Shown here: positions 9,823 through 18,444 of the stretch, one piece after another | Layout: each line of letters begins with the position of its first letter | Numbering within the stretch: the stretch's first letter is position 1 | Assembly: GCF_015169395.1 (NCBI RefSeq) | Contig: NZ_CP063458.1 | Coordinates: 1,426,001 to 1,490,000 of the forward strand | Origin: Humisphaera borealis | Lineage (GTDB): Bacteria; Planctomycetota; Phycisphaerae; Tepidisphaerales; Tepidisphaeraceae | DNA: 64,000 nucleotides | Direction of reading: 5' to 3' | Notes under the pieces: model-generated | What the model was told of the DNA's origin: nothing | Database searches by the model: none | Seen by the model: only the letters and a program-made list of their open reading frames with translations | Position numbers and translations under genes: made by a program

Positions 9823-10725
9823 ATGTCTCGAATGATCGCAATACTGGCACTTCTGCTGTCGGCGACGGTCGCCACCGCGCAGGACGCCAAGCCGAAATGG
9901 GCCAAGCTGAAGCCGAAGACGCCCGACGGCTTCAAGATGATCGAAGCTGTCGTGGCGACCTACCCCGAAGATGTCGTGAAGCTGACGGTGTACGTGCCCG
10001 ACAAGCCCGGCAAGTATCCCTGCATCCTCGATATTCACGGCGGAGGTTGGGCGAATCGGCAGGTCGAATCCGACAAGCCGATGATGGAGCGCCTCGCCCA
10101 GCGCGGCTATGTGACGGCGATCATTGCGTATCGACTGTCAACGACGTCGAAGTTCCCCGCCGCCCTGCACGACTGCAAAAGTGCAGTTCGTACCCTGCGT
10201 GCCCGCGCCGCCGAATGGAAAATCGACCCCGACCGCATCGGCGTGATGGGTGGCTCTGCCGGCGGCCATTTGTCCGGACTGCTGGCGATGACCGGCGGCA
10301 AGCCCGACTTCGAAGGCGACGGGCCCCACAAGGACCAGTCCAGCGCTGTCAAGGCCTGCATCGTCATGGCGGCGACCCAGGACCTTCACGCGGCGAACGA
10401 ATTGAAATCCGCCGAGAACGCTGTCGCGTTCTTTGGCGCTACTTGTGCCGATAAGCCCGACCTCTACCGGGCCGCCTCGCCGATTCATCACGTTCGCGTT
10501 GGCGTCCCTCCGGTCGTTTTCATCGAAGGCGAGAAAGACACGCTCAAAGTCGGCCGGGCGGAAATGATGGAAAAACTGAAGGCTCTGCACATCCCAACGG
10601 CGGTCCACACGCTGAAGGATGCGCCGCACCCGTTCTGGATGAGCGACCCGTGGTGCGCCCAGACCGTAGACATCGCCGACGCGTTCTTTAAGGAACACCT
10701 CCGCAAGCCCACAATTGAACGCTGA
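9823..10725 (+). CDS. Secreted alpha/beta-hydrolase, carbohydrate esterase-like
   Basis: A 300-residue exported esterase. A signal peptide (MSRMIAILALLLSATVATAQ) leads into an alpha/beta-hydrolase of the BD-FAE/acetyl-xylan-esterase type. Visible parts are the oxyanion-hole motif HGGGW (72-76), the nucleophile elbow GGSAGG (Ser145), an acid near EGEKD and the catalytic His in DAPHPFW. It would remove acyl groups from sugars or polysaccharides in the periplasm or outside the cell; the exact substrate cannot be read from sequence. GGGAGG before ATG 9823 supports this start over the open codons upstream. It is convergent with a small membrane protein gene two bases beyond its stop. Confidence 0.85.
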   Translation: MSRMIAILALLLSATVATAQDAKPKWAKLKPKTPDGFKMIEAVVATYPEDVVKLTVYVPDKPGKYPCILDIHGGGWANRQVESDKPMMERLAQRGYVTAIIAYRLSTTSKFPAALHDCKSAVRTLRARAAEWKIDPDRIGVMGGSAGGHLSGLLAMTGGKPDFEGDGPHKDQSSAVKACIVMAATQDLHAANELKSAENAVAFFGATCADKPDLYRAASPIHHVRVGVPPVVFIEGEKDTLKVGRAEMMEKLKALHIPTAVHTLKDAPHPFWMSDPWCAQTVDIADAFFKEHLRKPTIER

Positions 10726-10727
10726 GG

Positions 10728-11126
10728 TCAACCGGCCAGCACGAGTGGTGCGGCGACCAGGCTGATGACCGCGGCGATGAAGGTGCCCACCATGACGCCG
10801 CGCCAACCGTATGCGCCGTACATCCAACCGGCGAGGCCGAAGTTGAGGATCAGGATCGCCACCCACGTCCCGCAGATGCCGCCGACGTCCCACCGCCATC
10901 GCATTGATGCGACTTTCATTGCGCCGACCATCGCGAAGTAGAGCACCATCGCGCCGATGGCGTGACCGAAATCCATCATCGCGGTGTCCTGCAAGGGCGG
11001 TGGTGGTCGGCTGGAATAGTTGAGGAACGGCACGGCCGGCACCAATGGCGACGCGGACGGCTCGGCATCGGACGTAGATGCAACGGCGGGTGCGGGTGGA
11101 TCAGGTTCGTCGTGGGACTCTGGCAA
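10728..11126 (-). CDS. Integral membrane protein, hypothetical
   Basis: A 132-residue frame. The first 45 residues are proline, serine and acid rich and probably unstructured in the cytoplasm; after that come three hydrophobic stretches (about residues 52-70, 80-100 and 107-131) linked by short turns such as RWRWDVGG and YGAYGWRG. This predicts three membrane helices with the C-terminus inside or just after the last helix. I know no family for it. Its start is 21 bases beyond the stop of the BNR protein gene on the same strand, so the two are likely to be transcribed together. Confidence 0.6.
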   Translation of the reverse strand: MPESHDEPDPPAPAVASTSDAEPSASPLVPAVPFLNYSSRPPPPLQDTAMMDFGHAIGAMVLYFAMVGAMKVASMRWRWDVGGICGTWVAILILNFGLAGWMYGAYGWRGVMVGTFIAAVISLVAAPLVLAG

Positions 11127-11147
11127 AACGGCTCCGAATCGCTGTCA

Positions 11148-12290
11148 TCAGTACGAGACCTCGGCCACCCATATCTCCGAGCGGCCCTTGGTCTGACCGT
11201 GATAGTAGAACATCAGCCCGCGGTCTTTCTCGGTCGGCACGATCCATGTGTAGCCGTAGTCGGTGTTCTTGTCGTCGGGGATGCTGGGGAACTCCAGTAC
11301 GACGCGCTCCCGCTTGAACTCCAGCGACTTGGGATCGCCGCGCCAAAGCCAGACGCGGCCGGGCTGAGGCCGCTCTGCGGTCAGGATGACCAGTTCGCCG
11401 TCTTTCGATGGGTTCATCATCGCGAACGGATGGGCGAGCGTTCCCTTCTTTTCAACGCCGATCTGCGATTCGTCGGTCTTCCACGTTTTGGCCATGTCGT
11501 CGGAGACCGCGATGTACTGTCGGGCGGCACTGATCGTTCGGCTGCGGATGAAAATGAGCAGCCGATTCCCGCCGCCCGGGGCGGCCTTGGGGGCATGAAC
11601 GAGGACTGGTTCCCCGCCGTCGACGTCATTAACAGTGGTGGGTTCGCCCCATGTCTTGCCGCTGTCAACGGATGTCGCGACCCAGATCCCTTGCTCGTGC
11701 GGTGTGCTCCCCTTGCGGTAGTGGCCGGTCGCCATCAGTCCAGCGCCCGGGACGCGGACGATAGACGTGACCGAGCCGGTTTTGTTGGGTCCAAGGGTGG
11801 GCGTTTCGACTGGCTGCCAGGTTCGGCCCTGGTCGGCCGATCGCCAGCCGAAGATGTGGTTGGCTTTGTTTCCCGTGTGGGCCATCGCCAGCAGGACGAT
11901 CGCGCCGTCGTCGGCGACGGCCAGGCCGAGGTTGCCGCTGTTGGCGAAGTCTTTGCCGGGGCCGAACTCCCGCAGGATGTTCGGCGATGAGAACGTCTTG
12001 CCCCCATCGGAGGAATAGCTGACGGCGGGCGATCCGCCGCCGCCGTGATACGCCCCCGCGAGATAGGCGACCACGATCGATCCGTCGGCGGCGCGAACGG
12101 CTTTCGGCCAGGCGAGATGGGCGAACTTGGCGTCCTTGGGCGCGGGGACGGCAATGCGAACGGGGCCGCCGTCGGTTTGTTTGGCGGCCCATTCCGGAAG
12201 CGGCTCGGCCGCGCGAGAGACACCCGATAGGGAAATGACTGCGAACAGGACGATCGATGCAGCCCCGCCCGATGCAACTCGAAGGTTCAT
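11148..12290 (-). CDS. Secreted BNR/Asp-box (sialidase-like) protein
   Basis: A 380-residue exported beta-propeller. ATG 12290 gives a signal peptide (MNLRVASGGAASIVLFAVISLSG then SRAAEPLPEW); an earlier start at 12344 would bury it. Four Asp-box motifs mark the propeller blades: SSDGGKTF, SADQGRTW, SVDSGKTW and SDDMAKTW. The fold is that of exo-alpha-sialidases and related glycan-binding proteins. The C-terminal YGYTWIVPTEKDRGLMFYYHG segment is also sialidase-like. I cannot confirm the full set of catalytic Arg and Tyr residues, so activity is uncertain; many planctomycete members are simply called sialidase family or exo-alpha-sialidase. A small membrane protein gene follows downstream. Confidence 0.8.
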   Translation of the reverse strand: MNLRVASGGAASIVLFAVISLSGVSRAAEPLPEWAAKQTDGGPVRIAVPAPKDAKFAHLAWPKAVRAADGSIVVAYLAGAYHGGGGSPAVSYSSDGGKTFSSPNILREFGPGKDFANSGNLGLAVADDGAIVLLAMAHTGNKANHIFGWRSADQGRTWQPVETPTLGPNKTGSVTSIVRVPGAGLMATGHYRKGSTPHEQGIWVATSVDSGKTWGEPTTVNDVDGGEPVLVHAPKAAPGGGNRLLIFIRSRTISAARQYIAVSDDMAKTWKTDESQIGVEKKGTLAHPFAMMNPSKDGELVILTAERPQPGRVWLWRGDPKSLEFKRERVVLEFPSIPDDKNTDYGYTWIVPTEKDRGLMFYYHGQTKGRSEIWVAEVSY

Positions 12291-12492
12291 GTCGTTGTTA
12301 CACGCCACGGGTCGAACGGTTGCCATACCGCTGGCGAGCGACATGACGGCTCAGTGGGGCACACGATGGCGCTGTGCCCTTACCCGCCAAGGCGTGCAAC
12401 AAACGCGGCATGCTCTGGCGTCGCGACGCCGCGGTCGACCGCCGCGAAGATTGCCGGCAGATCTCCCCGAAGCATCGCCTTGGCAGAAGGGC

Positions 12493-13461
12493 CTAGGATA
12501 GTGCCTTCACCTGCTGTGCTGCCGCAGACGGACGGCGGACGTCCCACACGAGCCGGGCGCGCTCCATGAACCGGATGACGAGGTACGACAGATCGATCTC
12601 ATACTTCTTCAAGCCGTGCTGAGCGCTGGTCGGGAAGGCGTGGTGGTTGTTGTGCCATCCTTCGCCCAGTGCCAACGCGGCGACGATAGGGTTGTTGCGG
12701 CTCATGTCGCCGGACTTGAACGTGCGATAGCCGAAAAGGTGGCAAATTGAGTTCACGCTCCAGGTGGCGTGGTGCATGACGACGACACGCACAATCGCAC
12801 CCCAGAACATGGTGACAAGCCCGCCGGTAAACGTGCCTTTGACGTACAAGCCGACGGCGAACGGAATGAGAATCCCGAGCAGAATCCAGAAGCCGTACAG
12901 GCGGTCGACGAAACGGACCAGCGGCGACGCGACGAGGTCGTTGACGGAGCGGGCGACGTCCGGCGCATCTCGATGCAGGAGCCAGCCCGTGTGGGCGTGC
13001 CAGAGCCCGCGGAGCACGCCGAGCGGGCCACTCCCGTGCAGGTTAGGCGAATGCGGGTCGCCGTGGTCGTCGGAGTTCTGATGGTGTCTTCGGTGCGTCG
13101 CGGCCCAGCGGACCGGCGGGCCCTGTGCGGCCATGCAGCCGAGGATGTAGAAGATCGCCTCAACCCAGCGATGCGTGGTGAATGCGCGGTGGGTGAGCAG
13201 GCGGTGATAGCCGATGGTCACGCCAAACCCGACCGCCAGGTAACAGACGGCCATCACGAGCATGTCGATCCAGGCGATGCCGCCGGCGAAAGCAAAACCG
13301 ACGGCAACAGCCAATCCGATGTAGGGAAGAAGAACAGTCACCCACATGGTGACGGCAATCACCAGAGATGGTCTGTCGAGGTGCTCGTTCGCTTCGGCAT
13401 CCGTCTGTTGACCGGTCTTTTGCCTCGGAATCCAACGGCCTGCGGTTGTCCACAAATCCAC
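12493..13461 (-). CDS. Fatty-acid (acyl-CoA) desaturase
   Basis: A 322-residue membrane-bound di-iron desaturase that puts a double bond into acyl chains. The three histidine boxes are all present: HRLLTH (86-91), HRRHH (123-127) and HNNHH in GEGWHNNHHAFP (near 267). Pairs of hydrophobic helices come before the first box and between the second and third, as in the delta-9 family. The start is a GTG at 13461, giving a 35-residue polar N-terminus. The nearest neighbours are not lipid genes. Between it and the BNR gene lie about 200 bases, including a 31-codon frame (12380-12475, minus strand) that I do not trust. Confidence 0.92.
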   Translation of the reverse strand: MDLWTTAGRWIPRQKTGQQTDAEANEHLDRPSLVIAVTMWVTVLLPYIGLAVAVGFAFAGGIAWIDMLVMAVCYLAVGFGVTIGYHRLLTHRAFTTHRWVEAIFYILGCMAAQGPPVRWAATHRRHHQNSDDHGDPHSPNLHGSGPLGVLRGLWHAHTGWLLHRDAPDVARSVNDLVASPLVRFVDRLYGFWILLGILIPFAVGLYVKGTFTGGLVTMFWGAIVRVVVMHHATWSVNSICHLFGYRTFKSGDMSRNNPIVAALALGEGWHNNHHAFPTSAQHGLKKYEIDLSYLVIRFMERARLVWDVRRPSAAAQQVKALS

Positions 13462-14044
13462 TCAACATCCTTGCGCTAAGGTGACACCCCGAACAGGCGA
13501 GCCGGATCAACGGCGCGGTCCCTTTGTTCAGTTGGACGCGAGAATACTCGCAGCACTTGCCGCAAAAAAGAAGCGGCGCGCCCCAGTGCTACGAATTGAT
13601 GAAGGCTGATGTTCGGCGTTCACGGCGGAACCGTTCAGCCCTGCTTTCCGGTGGGGCAGGCATTCTTGCCTGCCGCGAGCCCGCGATGCCGGCATTCCTG
13701 CCGGCCTGAGCGGGATCGCAGCCGGACGCCGACACACACTGCTTCGCATGACCTCAACCGGGCAAGAATGCCCGGCACTCGGTCATGCGAGGCAGGCAGG
13801 AATGCCTGCCCCACCTTGCGAAACGACCCTGAACGTTCACGTCGCAATTCGCGGTGACGCAGCCGTGATGAACGCCAAGACTCAGAGACGCCAAGGTCGC
13901 GATCCAAGGCAGTGCAACTCTTGGCTTCTCAGCGCCGTCGCGTTCAATCCTGAAACGAGAGGGAGCTTTCATCATCTTGGTATTGGAGCCAGCGTCCTTG
14001 TGATGAACTCCGTCTCTTTTCTCTGCCGGATATCGAACTGTTCT
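13462..14044. other. Gene-free, palindrome-rich interval
   Basis: 583 bases between the desaturase start and the end of the beta-helix gene. The centre holds the composite palindrome at 13650-13815. Near 13868-13910 is another repeat-like string (GAACGCCAAGACTCAGAGACGCC). Several short frames cross the interval on both strands, but they are built from the repeats and none looks like a real protein. Confidence 0.6.
13650..13815. repeat. Composite palindromic element, GGTGGGGCAGGCATTC type
   Basis: The outer arms (13650-13674 and 13791-13815) are inverted copies of 25 nt with one mismatch. Inside are two more short perfect hairpins with the same design: 13688-13705 (GCCGGCA/TTCC/TGCCGGC) and 13758-13775 (CCGGGCA/AGAA/TGCCCGG). 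All carry the core CATTCYTGCC or its complement. It lies fully between genes, and no transposase is present. Confidence 0.8.
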
Positions 14045-15355
14045 TCATTTGCGCTCGAAGGCCCCCAGGTCCGGCGCGGCCCCCTTGAATGGAAAGCCGT
14101 TCGCTACTCCCTTATCGATCAGTTGGCTGTCATCCGAGGGCCGCATGAAATCGACCAGCGGCAGGCTTCCGTCGGCGTTTCGCGGCAGGACGAGTTGCTC
14201 CTCATTAAGACCGGAAAAATCCTTGTCCGTCAGGACCAGTTTTAGATCGAACGAGTTGTTCGCCGAGTCGGATTTCGCGGCGTCGAACTTGGTCAACTCT
14301 CTGCGGCCTTTGTAGCCGACGTTGTTGCGCAGCTTCTGGCCGTAACCGTCCACGTCGGTTCGATTGTCGGCCAGGCGACAGAGCATGTTGAAGTTGGCGC
14401 CGTTGCGATAGGCGGAATTGTTGAACCAGTCGCCGCCGCCGGGCTGGTGGTTGGCATAAAAGCCGCTGGCCTTGTTGCCGACGGCGAGACAGAAGCGGAC
14501 GGTGTGGCGCGGGATCGGCTTGGGCAGTCGGTCGGCGGGAAGGGTGGCGAACCCGCCGGCCTTGAAGCCGTTGCCGTCGGCGAGGCTCTTCCTCTCGCTC
14601 GAGTAGCCGTTGTACATCGCCCAGCAGTTCTCGAACGTGACCGCTTCGTGGGCGCTGATGCAGTCGTAGCCGTCGTCGCTGTTGAACCAGGCACGGCAGC
14701 CTCGGAAGACGTTGCCGGTGCTCCCCTTGGTCGGATGGCAGCCGAAGCCGTCGACATTGCCACCTTTGCCGTCTTCGCTGGTGTAGTCCCAGTTGCGGTA
14801 GGCGTCGCAGTTGAGGAAGAGGTTGTTCGAGCCGCGTACGCTGTAGATGCCGATCGCCTGCCCGTCGTGGATCGAGAGGCGTTCGTAGATGTTGTTGCTG
14901 CCATCGTTGGCGAAGCCGATCGATTGTGAGTGCGTCTTCAGGGTCGCCTGAACGCCGACGACTTCCAGCCCCTTGAGATGGATCCAGGACGCCGGGACGT
15001 AGAAGGCGTCGATCCGCATACCTTGGGGCTTGACCGCCGAGTAGTCGAAGACCGGCTTCTCGTCCTTGTAAGCGGCGTACGTAATCGGCTTGCCCGGTAG
15101 GCCGCTCTTGTCGAGATGGGTGACGTACGCCCAGATCTTCTCTTTGCGGGCGATCTGCTGTTCGGTCATCGCATAGGTGCCGCCACGAATGTGGACGGTA
15201 TCACCGGGAGCGACGGCTTTCTGCGATTGCTGGATGGTGGCGAAGGGTTTGTCGAGGGTCCCGGGGTTGTCATCGTGCCCGTCGGGGGCGACGAAGAACT
15301 CGGCGGCGGAGGCCGACGAGGCGAGCAGGAGTAGAACCCCAATACAGAAACGCAT
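14045..15355 (-). CDS. Secreted right-handed beta-helix protein, PL9 pectate lyase-like
   Basis: A 436-residue exported protein. A signal peptide (MRFCIGVLLLLASSASAAEF) is followed by EFFVAPDGHDDNPGTLDKPFATIQQ, the standard entry of DUF1565/beta-helix proteins, and then by repeated turns rich in N-N-x-(I/V/F) such as GSNNIYERLSIHDG, GSNNLFLNCDAYRN and FNNSAYRNG. The segment around NSDDGYDCISAHEAVTFENCWAMYNGY and DGNGFKAGG resembles PL9-type polysaccharide lyases, in which Asp residues bind calcium and a Lys serves as the base. Its probable job is cutting an acidic polysaccharide outside the cell, but this is inference. The C-terminus (LGAFERK) completes the helix without an anchor. thiC lies 29 bases upstream on the same strand. 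Confidence 0.8.
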   Translation of the reverse strand: MRFCIGVLLLLASSASAAEFFVAPDGHDDNPGTLDKPFATIQQSQKAVAPGDTVHIRGGTYAMTEQQIARKEKIWAYVTHLDKSGLPGKPITYAAYKDEKPVFDYSAVKPQGMRIDAFYVPASWIHLKGLEVVGVQATLKTHSQSIGFANDGSNNIYERLSIHDGQAIGIYSVRGSNNLFLNCDAYRNWDYTSEDGKGGNVDGFGCHPTKGSTGNVFRGCRAWFNSDDGYDCISAHEAVTFENCWAMYNGYSSERKSLADGNGFKAGGFATLPADRLPKPIPRHTVRFCLAVGNKASGFYANHQPGGGDWFNNSAYRNGANFNMLCRLADNRTDVDGYGQKLRNNVGYKGRRELTKFDAAKSDSANNSFDLKLVLTDKDFSGLNEEQLVLPRNADGSLPLVDFMRPSDDSQLIDKGVANGFPFKGAAPDLGAFERK

Positions 15356-15384
15356 TTGATTTCGCTCGGTTCGTCTCTGTTACC

Positions 15385-17181
15385 TCACAGCCCCGTCTCA
15401 TTCACCACAATCCCGTGCGCCTTGAGCGTGTTGATTTTCACCAGCTTCTGCACGCCCTTGGCTGCTTCTTCGTCCTTCAGGGTGTCGCTGTGACAGGCTG
15501 CTTTCTTGCCCTTGTGGGCGAGGCGCATGATCTCTTCGGCGCTCAGGTTGCCGCGGGCTTTGAGGATATCCGCTCCGCCTTCGGTGACGCCGGGGCTGGC
15601 GATCGCCTTTTTGGCGGGCTGGCTCTGCTCGTCCTTGCCGCTGAAGAACTCGGTGATTTCCTTGCTGATGCGGACGCTGCACCAGTCGTGGCCGCACATG
15701 GCGCAGAAGTCGGTGTCGACTTCCAAATCTTCGTCGTGGTAGGCGCGGGCCAGTTCGGGGTCGAAACTGAGGTCGAAGTGTTTCTGCCAGTTGAGCGCGG
15801 CGCGGGCCTTGGTCAGCTCGTCGTCGCGGTCACGCGTGCCGGGGATGCCCAGGGCGACGTCGGCGGCATGGGCGGCGATCTTGTAGGCCACGCAGCCCTG
15901 CTTCACGTCGTCCTTTTTCGGCAGGCCGAGGTGTTCCTTCGGCGTCACGTAACAAAGCATGCTCGCGCCGTGGTAGCCGGCGGCGGTGGCGCCGATGCAG
16001 CTCGTGATGTGGTCGTAGCCGGGGAAGATGTCGGTCACCAGCGGTCCGAGGACGTAGAACGGCGCGCCATGGCAGAGCCGCCGTTGGAGCTTCATGTTGA
16101 ACTCGATCTGGTCGAACGGCACGTGGCCCGGCCCTTCGACCATCACCTGCACGCCCTTGCGCCAGGCCCGCTCGGTCAGTTCGCCGATGGTGGCCAGTTC
16201 GCCGAGCTGGGCGGCGTCGGTCGCGTCGGCCAGACCGCCGGGGCGAAGGCCGTCGCCGATGCTGAACGTGACATCGTGCTCGCGCATGACGTCGCAGATC
16301 TGCTCCCACATCGTGTACATCAGGTTCTGCTTGTGGTGGGTGATCATCCACTTGGCAAGCAAGCTGCCGCCACGGCTGACGATGCCGATGAGGCGCTTGC
16401 GCACGAGCGGAAGGTGCTCGCGCAGCACGCCGGCGTGAATCGTGAAGTAGTCGACGCCCTGCCGGGCCTGGTGCTCGAGGGTCTCCAGGACGATCTGTTC
16501 GTTGAGGTCTTCGATCTTGCGGCCGATGATCATCGAGTAGATCGGAACCGTGCCGATGGGTACGGTGCTGTTCTCGATGATCGCCGCTCGGCAGGCGTCT
16601 AGATCGCCGCCGGTGGACAAGTCCATCACCGTATCGGCTCCCCACTTCTCGGCCCATTTCAGCTTCTCGACTTCTTCGTCGGTGCCGGACGAGATCGGTG
16701 ACGCGCCCATGTTGGCGTTGATCTTCGTCAGCGACGCCCGGCCGATCGCCATGGGGTCGAGGTTGTGCTTCAGGTGGTTGCGGTTGGCCGGGATGACCAT
16801 GCGGCCGGCGGCGACTTCCCGGCGGATCTGTTCCGGGGTCAGGTGGGGTTCACGCAATGCCACTCGCTTCATCTCCGGCGTCACAACACCGACGCGGGCG
16901 AACTCAAGCTGGGTGATGGGCTCGAACCCCGCCGGCGGCTCGGCGGATTCTTCACCGGTGCGGGTCCAACCCTCCGGCAGGAAATCCCACGCCGTCTTAT
17001 CGCTCGGCTGTGGCATGCCCGGCGTATCGGGGCTGGCGTAGGTCAGCGGCTTTCCGATTGCACCGCGCTGCGCGAACGAACCCGGCGTCGTTCCCTGCTT
17101 TTCCGTCGAGGGGTTGTCACCGAGCGGCGGCAGGGTCCACGAACGGTCAACGACAGGGGCGGATTCGGTGGCTTGCGACAT
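15385..17181 (-). CDS. thiC: Phosphomethylpyrimidine synthase ThiC
   Basis: Radical-SAM enzyme that turns aminoimidazole ribotide into the pyrimidine half of thiamine. ATG 17181, preceded by AAGGAG at ideal distance, gives 598 residues; an ATG 27 bases upstream has no such site. Markers include [46 protein letters not shown], the zinc-binding region, and the C-terminal cluster motif CAMCGHDWC (Cys493, 496, 501), which binds the 4Fe-4S cluster. The gene is controlled by a TPP riboswitch about 240 bases upstream. No other thiamine genes are next to it. The gene downstream, a secreted beta-helix protein, is unrelated although only 29 bases away. Confidence 0.98.
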   Translation of the reverse strand: MSQATESAPVVDRSWTLPPLGDNPSTEKQGTTPGSFAQRGAIGKPLTYASPDTPGMPQPSDKTAWDFLPEGWTRTGEESAEPPAGFEPITQLEFARVGVVTPEMKRVALREPHLTPEQIRREVAAGRMVIPANRNHLKHNLDPMAIGRASLTKINANMGASPISSGTDEEVEKLKWAEKWGADTVMDLSTGGDLDACRAAIIENSTVPIGTVPIYSMIIGRKIEDLNEQIVLETLEHQARQGVDYFTIHAGVLREHLPLVRKRLIGIVSRGGSLLAKWMITHHKQNLMYTMWEQICDVMREHDVTFSIGDGLRPGGLADATDAAQLGELATIGELTERAWRKGVQVMVEGPGHVPFDQIEFNMKLQRRLCHGAPFYVLGPLVTDIFPGYDHITSCIGATAAGYHGASMLCYVTPKEHLGLPKKDDVKQGCVAYKIAAHAADVALGIPGTRDRDDELTKARAALNWQKHFDLSFDPELARAYHDEDLEVDTDFCAMCGHDWCSVRISKEITEFFSGKDEQSQPAKKAIASPGVTEGGADILKARGNLSAEEIMRLAHKGKKAACHSDTLKDEEAAKGVQKLVKINTLKAHGIVVNETGL

Positions 17182-17230
17182 GTACTGCTCCTTCAGAGTG
17201 TGCTTCATTCCGTCGAATCACGGCTACTTG

Positions 17231-17303
17231 TGGCGTGGGCATATACGCATGCCCGTAGTCGTCGAAGTCGACGCTTAAGGGCAAAGCCTGTTTGCCCATG
17301 CCA
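17231..17303. repeat. Composite palindrome inside the thiC leader
   Basis: Outer arms TGGCGTGGGCA (17231-17241) and TGCCCATGCCA (17293-17303) are inverted with one mismatch. Inside are two smaller hairpins: GGGCAT/ATGCCC with a 6-base loop (17238-17255) and GGGCAAA/GCCTG/TTTGCCC (17279-17297). It lies between the TPP aptamer and the thiC start. On the transcribed strand no T-run follows, so it is not a standard terminator. Its words match the palindrome at 9735-9776. Confidence 0.7.
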
Positions 17304-17418
17304 ACCAGCACCCGTGATCTGGGGTGAACTGGACCGCTGTGCAACTATTGGGGAGAGGAGCAGACCAGGCGATTCCGCGAAAGAAATCACCGCGAAGGCG
17401 GACGACAAGCCGGTTTCG

Positions 17419-17518
17419 CTTCCCTACGCCGGTCGTTAGCCGGATCAGGTTCCAAGGGTCTGCTCTCAGGTACCTTTTGCAACGCTACTTGCGTCGCAGG
17501 GGCACCACCCCTAGCGAT
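17419..17518 (-). promoter_or_regulatory. TPP riboswitch (THI element) controlling thiC
   Basis: On the minus strand the conserved thi-box parts appear in order: AGGGGTGGTGCCCCT, CTGAGA (17464-17469), ACCCTTGGAACCTGATC (the core at 17443-17452), then CCGGCTAACGACCGGCGTAGGGAAGC. This is the full three-way aptamer that binds thiamine pyrophosphate. It lies about 240 bases before the thiC ATG, a long leader. Whether it acts on transcription or translation cannot be read off; no clear terminator follows, so Rho-dependent or translational control is possible. Confidence 0.95.
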
Positions 17519-17705
17519 CGAATGAAAGTGTAGGCCGGTGCACAGCCGCACGCAACCAAGCGTTGGTGTTTCCGTCGGTTGCGTCGAATTGGGGTGGGCG
17601 AATTGACGGCAGACGCGCCCGAACTTGCGGCGATTGAGCCGGCCTCTACAATCCGCCGCCTTAGCGCAATGCTTACGGATTCTTAACGAAACGACCGGGA
17701 CCGCA

Positions 17706-18329
17706 ATGTTCAATCTTCTGCCCAGGGACACTGTCTTTTTTGACCTTTTTGAGGGAATGGCGCTGCTGGCGATCAAATCGGCCGAGCACTTGCTGGAGTT
17801 TGCCAAGTCCTATCCTGCCTACGAGATCGCGCTCCAGAAGATCCGCGACGAAGAGCACGCCGCCGACCAGTTGGCCCACAAGGCCCTCGACCGGCTCGAT
17901 ACCACGTTCATTACCCCATTCGACCGTGAAGACATCCATGCCCTGATCGGCAATCTCGACGACATCATCGATGACGTCGACGCCCTGGCCAAGCGGTTCC
18001 CTCTGTTCCACATCCACGCGATGGACCCGCAGTTCCTCAAGCAGGCGCATGTGCTGGTCGAGGCGACCAACGTTCTGTCGGTCGCCGTTCACAAGCTGCG
18101 CAAATCGCGAAAGCTGTCGGACCTGTCTGCCTCGCTGATCGAACTCCACCATCAGGAGAGTATCGCCGACGACAACCACCATGCGGCACTGAGCCGGCTC
18201 TTTGATGGCTCTACCGCACCGTTGGAAGTGATCAAGTGGAAAGAGCTGTTTGATCTCGTCGAAGACGCGATCGACAACTGCGAAGACGCCGGGAACACAC
18301 TGGAGCGGATCCTTCTCAAGAACGGCTGA
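17706..18329 (+). CDS. DUF47 family protein (PhoU-like partner of PiT)
   Basis: A 207-residue, all-helical cytoplasmic protein. DUF47 proteins resemble PhoU and are nearly always encoded just before a PiT phosphate permease, as here (gap of 115 bases). The start MFNLLPRDTVFFDLFE is the classic DUF47 opening; the E/D-rich motifs EEHAADQLAH, DREDIHALIGNLDDIIDDVD and DLVEDAIDNCEDAGNTLE are the metal-binding-like ExxxD segments of the PhoU fold. It probably tunes phosphate uptake by the permease. ATG 17706 follows a stretch without coding character. Confidence 0.92.
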   Translation: MFNLLPRDTVFFDLFEGMALLAIKSAEHLLEFAKSYPAYEIALQKIRDEEHAADQLAHKALDRLDTTFITPFDREDIHALIGNLDDIIDDVDALAKRFPLFHIHAMDPQFLKQAHVLVEATNVLSVAVHKLRKSRKLSDLSASLIELHHQESIADDNHHAALSRLFDGSTAPLEVIKWKELFDLVEDAIDNCEDAGNTLERILLKNG

Positions 18330-18444
18330 GGACCGCAGATCGATCGCGCCGCCCTGCACCATGATTCACAAGATGTCTTGCGGCCGGGCCGATCGATTGC
18401 TCTGACCTGCCGCACAGCGCCCCTGACGCCCTCTGAAATCTGCC

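Noticed and set aside
10962-11990. A 342-codon plus-strand frame
   Set aside because: It is opposite the small membrane protein and BNR protein genes, which have a signal peptide and Asp-boxes.
12380-12475. A 31-codon minus-strand frame between the BNR and desaturase genes
   Set aside because: The peptide (LPAIFAAVDRGVATPEHAAFVARLGG) looks protein-like, but it is very short, has no ribosome-binding site and no family I know.
13650-13815. A CRISPR array
   Set aside because: The repeats are inverted hairpins of different lengths, not direct repeats with regular spacers, and no cas gene is present.
15415-16602. A 395-codon plus-strand frame
   Set aside because: It is opposite thiC, which has all its family motifs; the peptide is typical of antisense translation (rich in Val, Gly, Asp, Ala).
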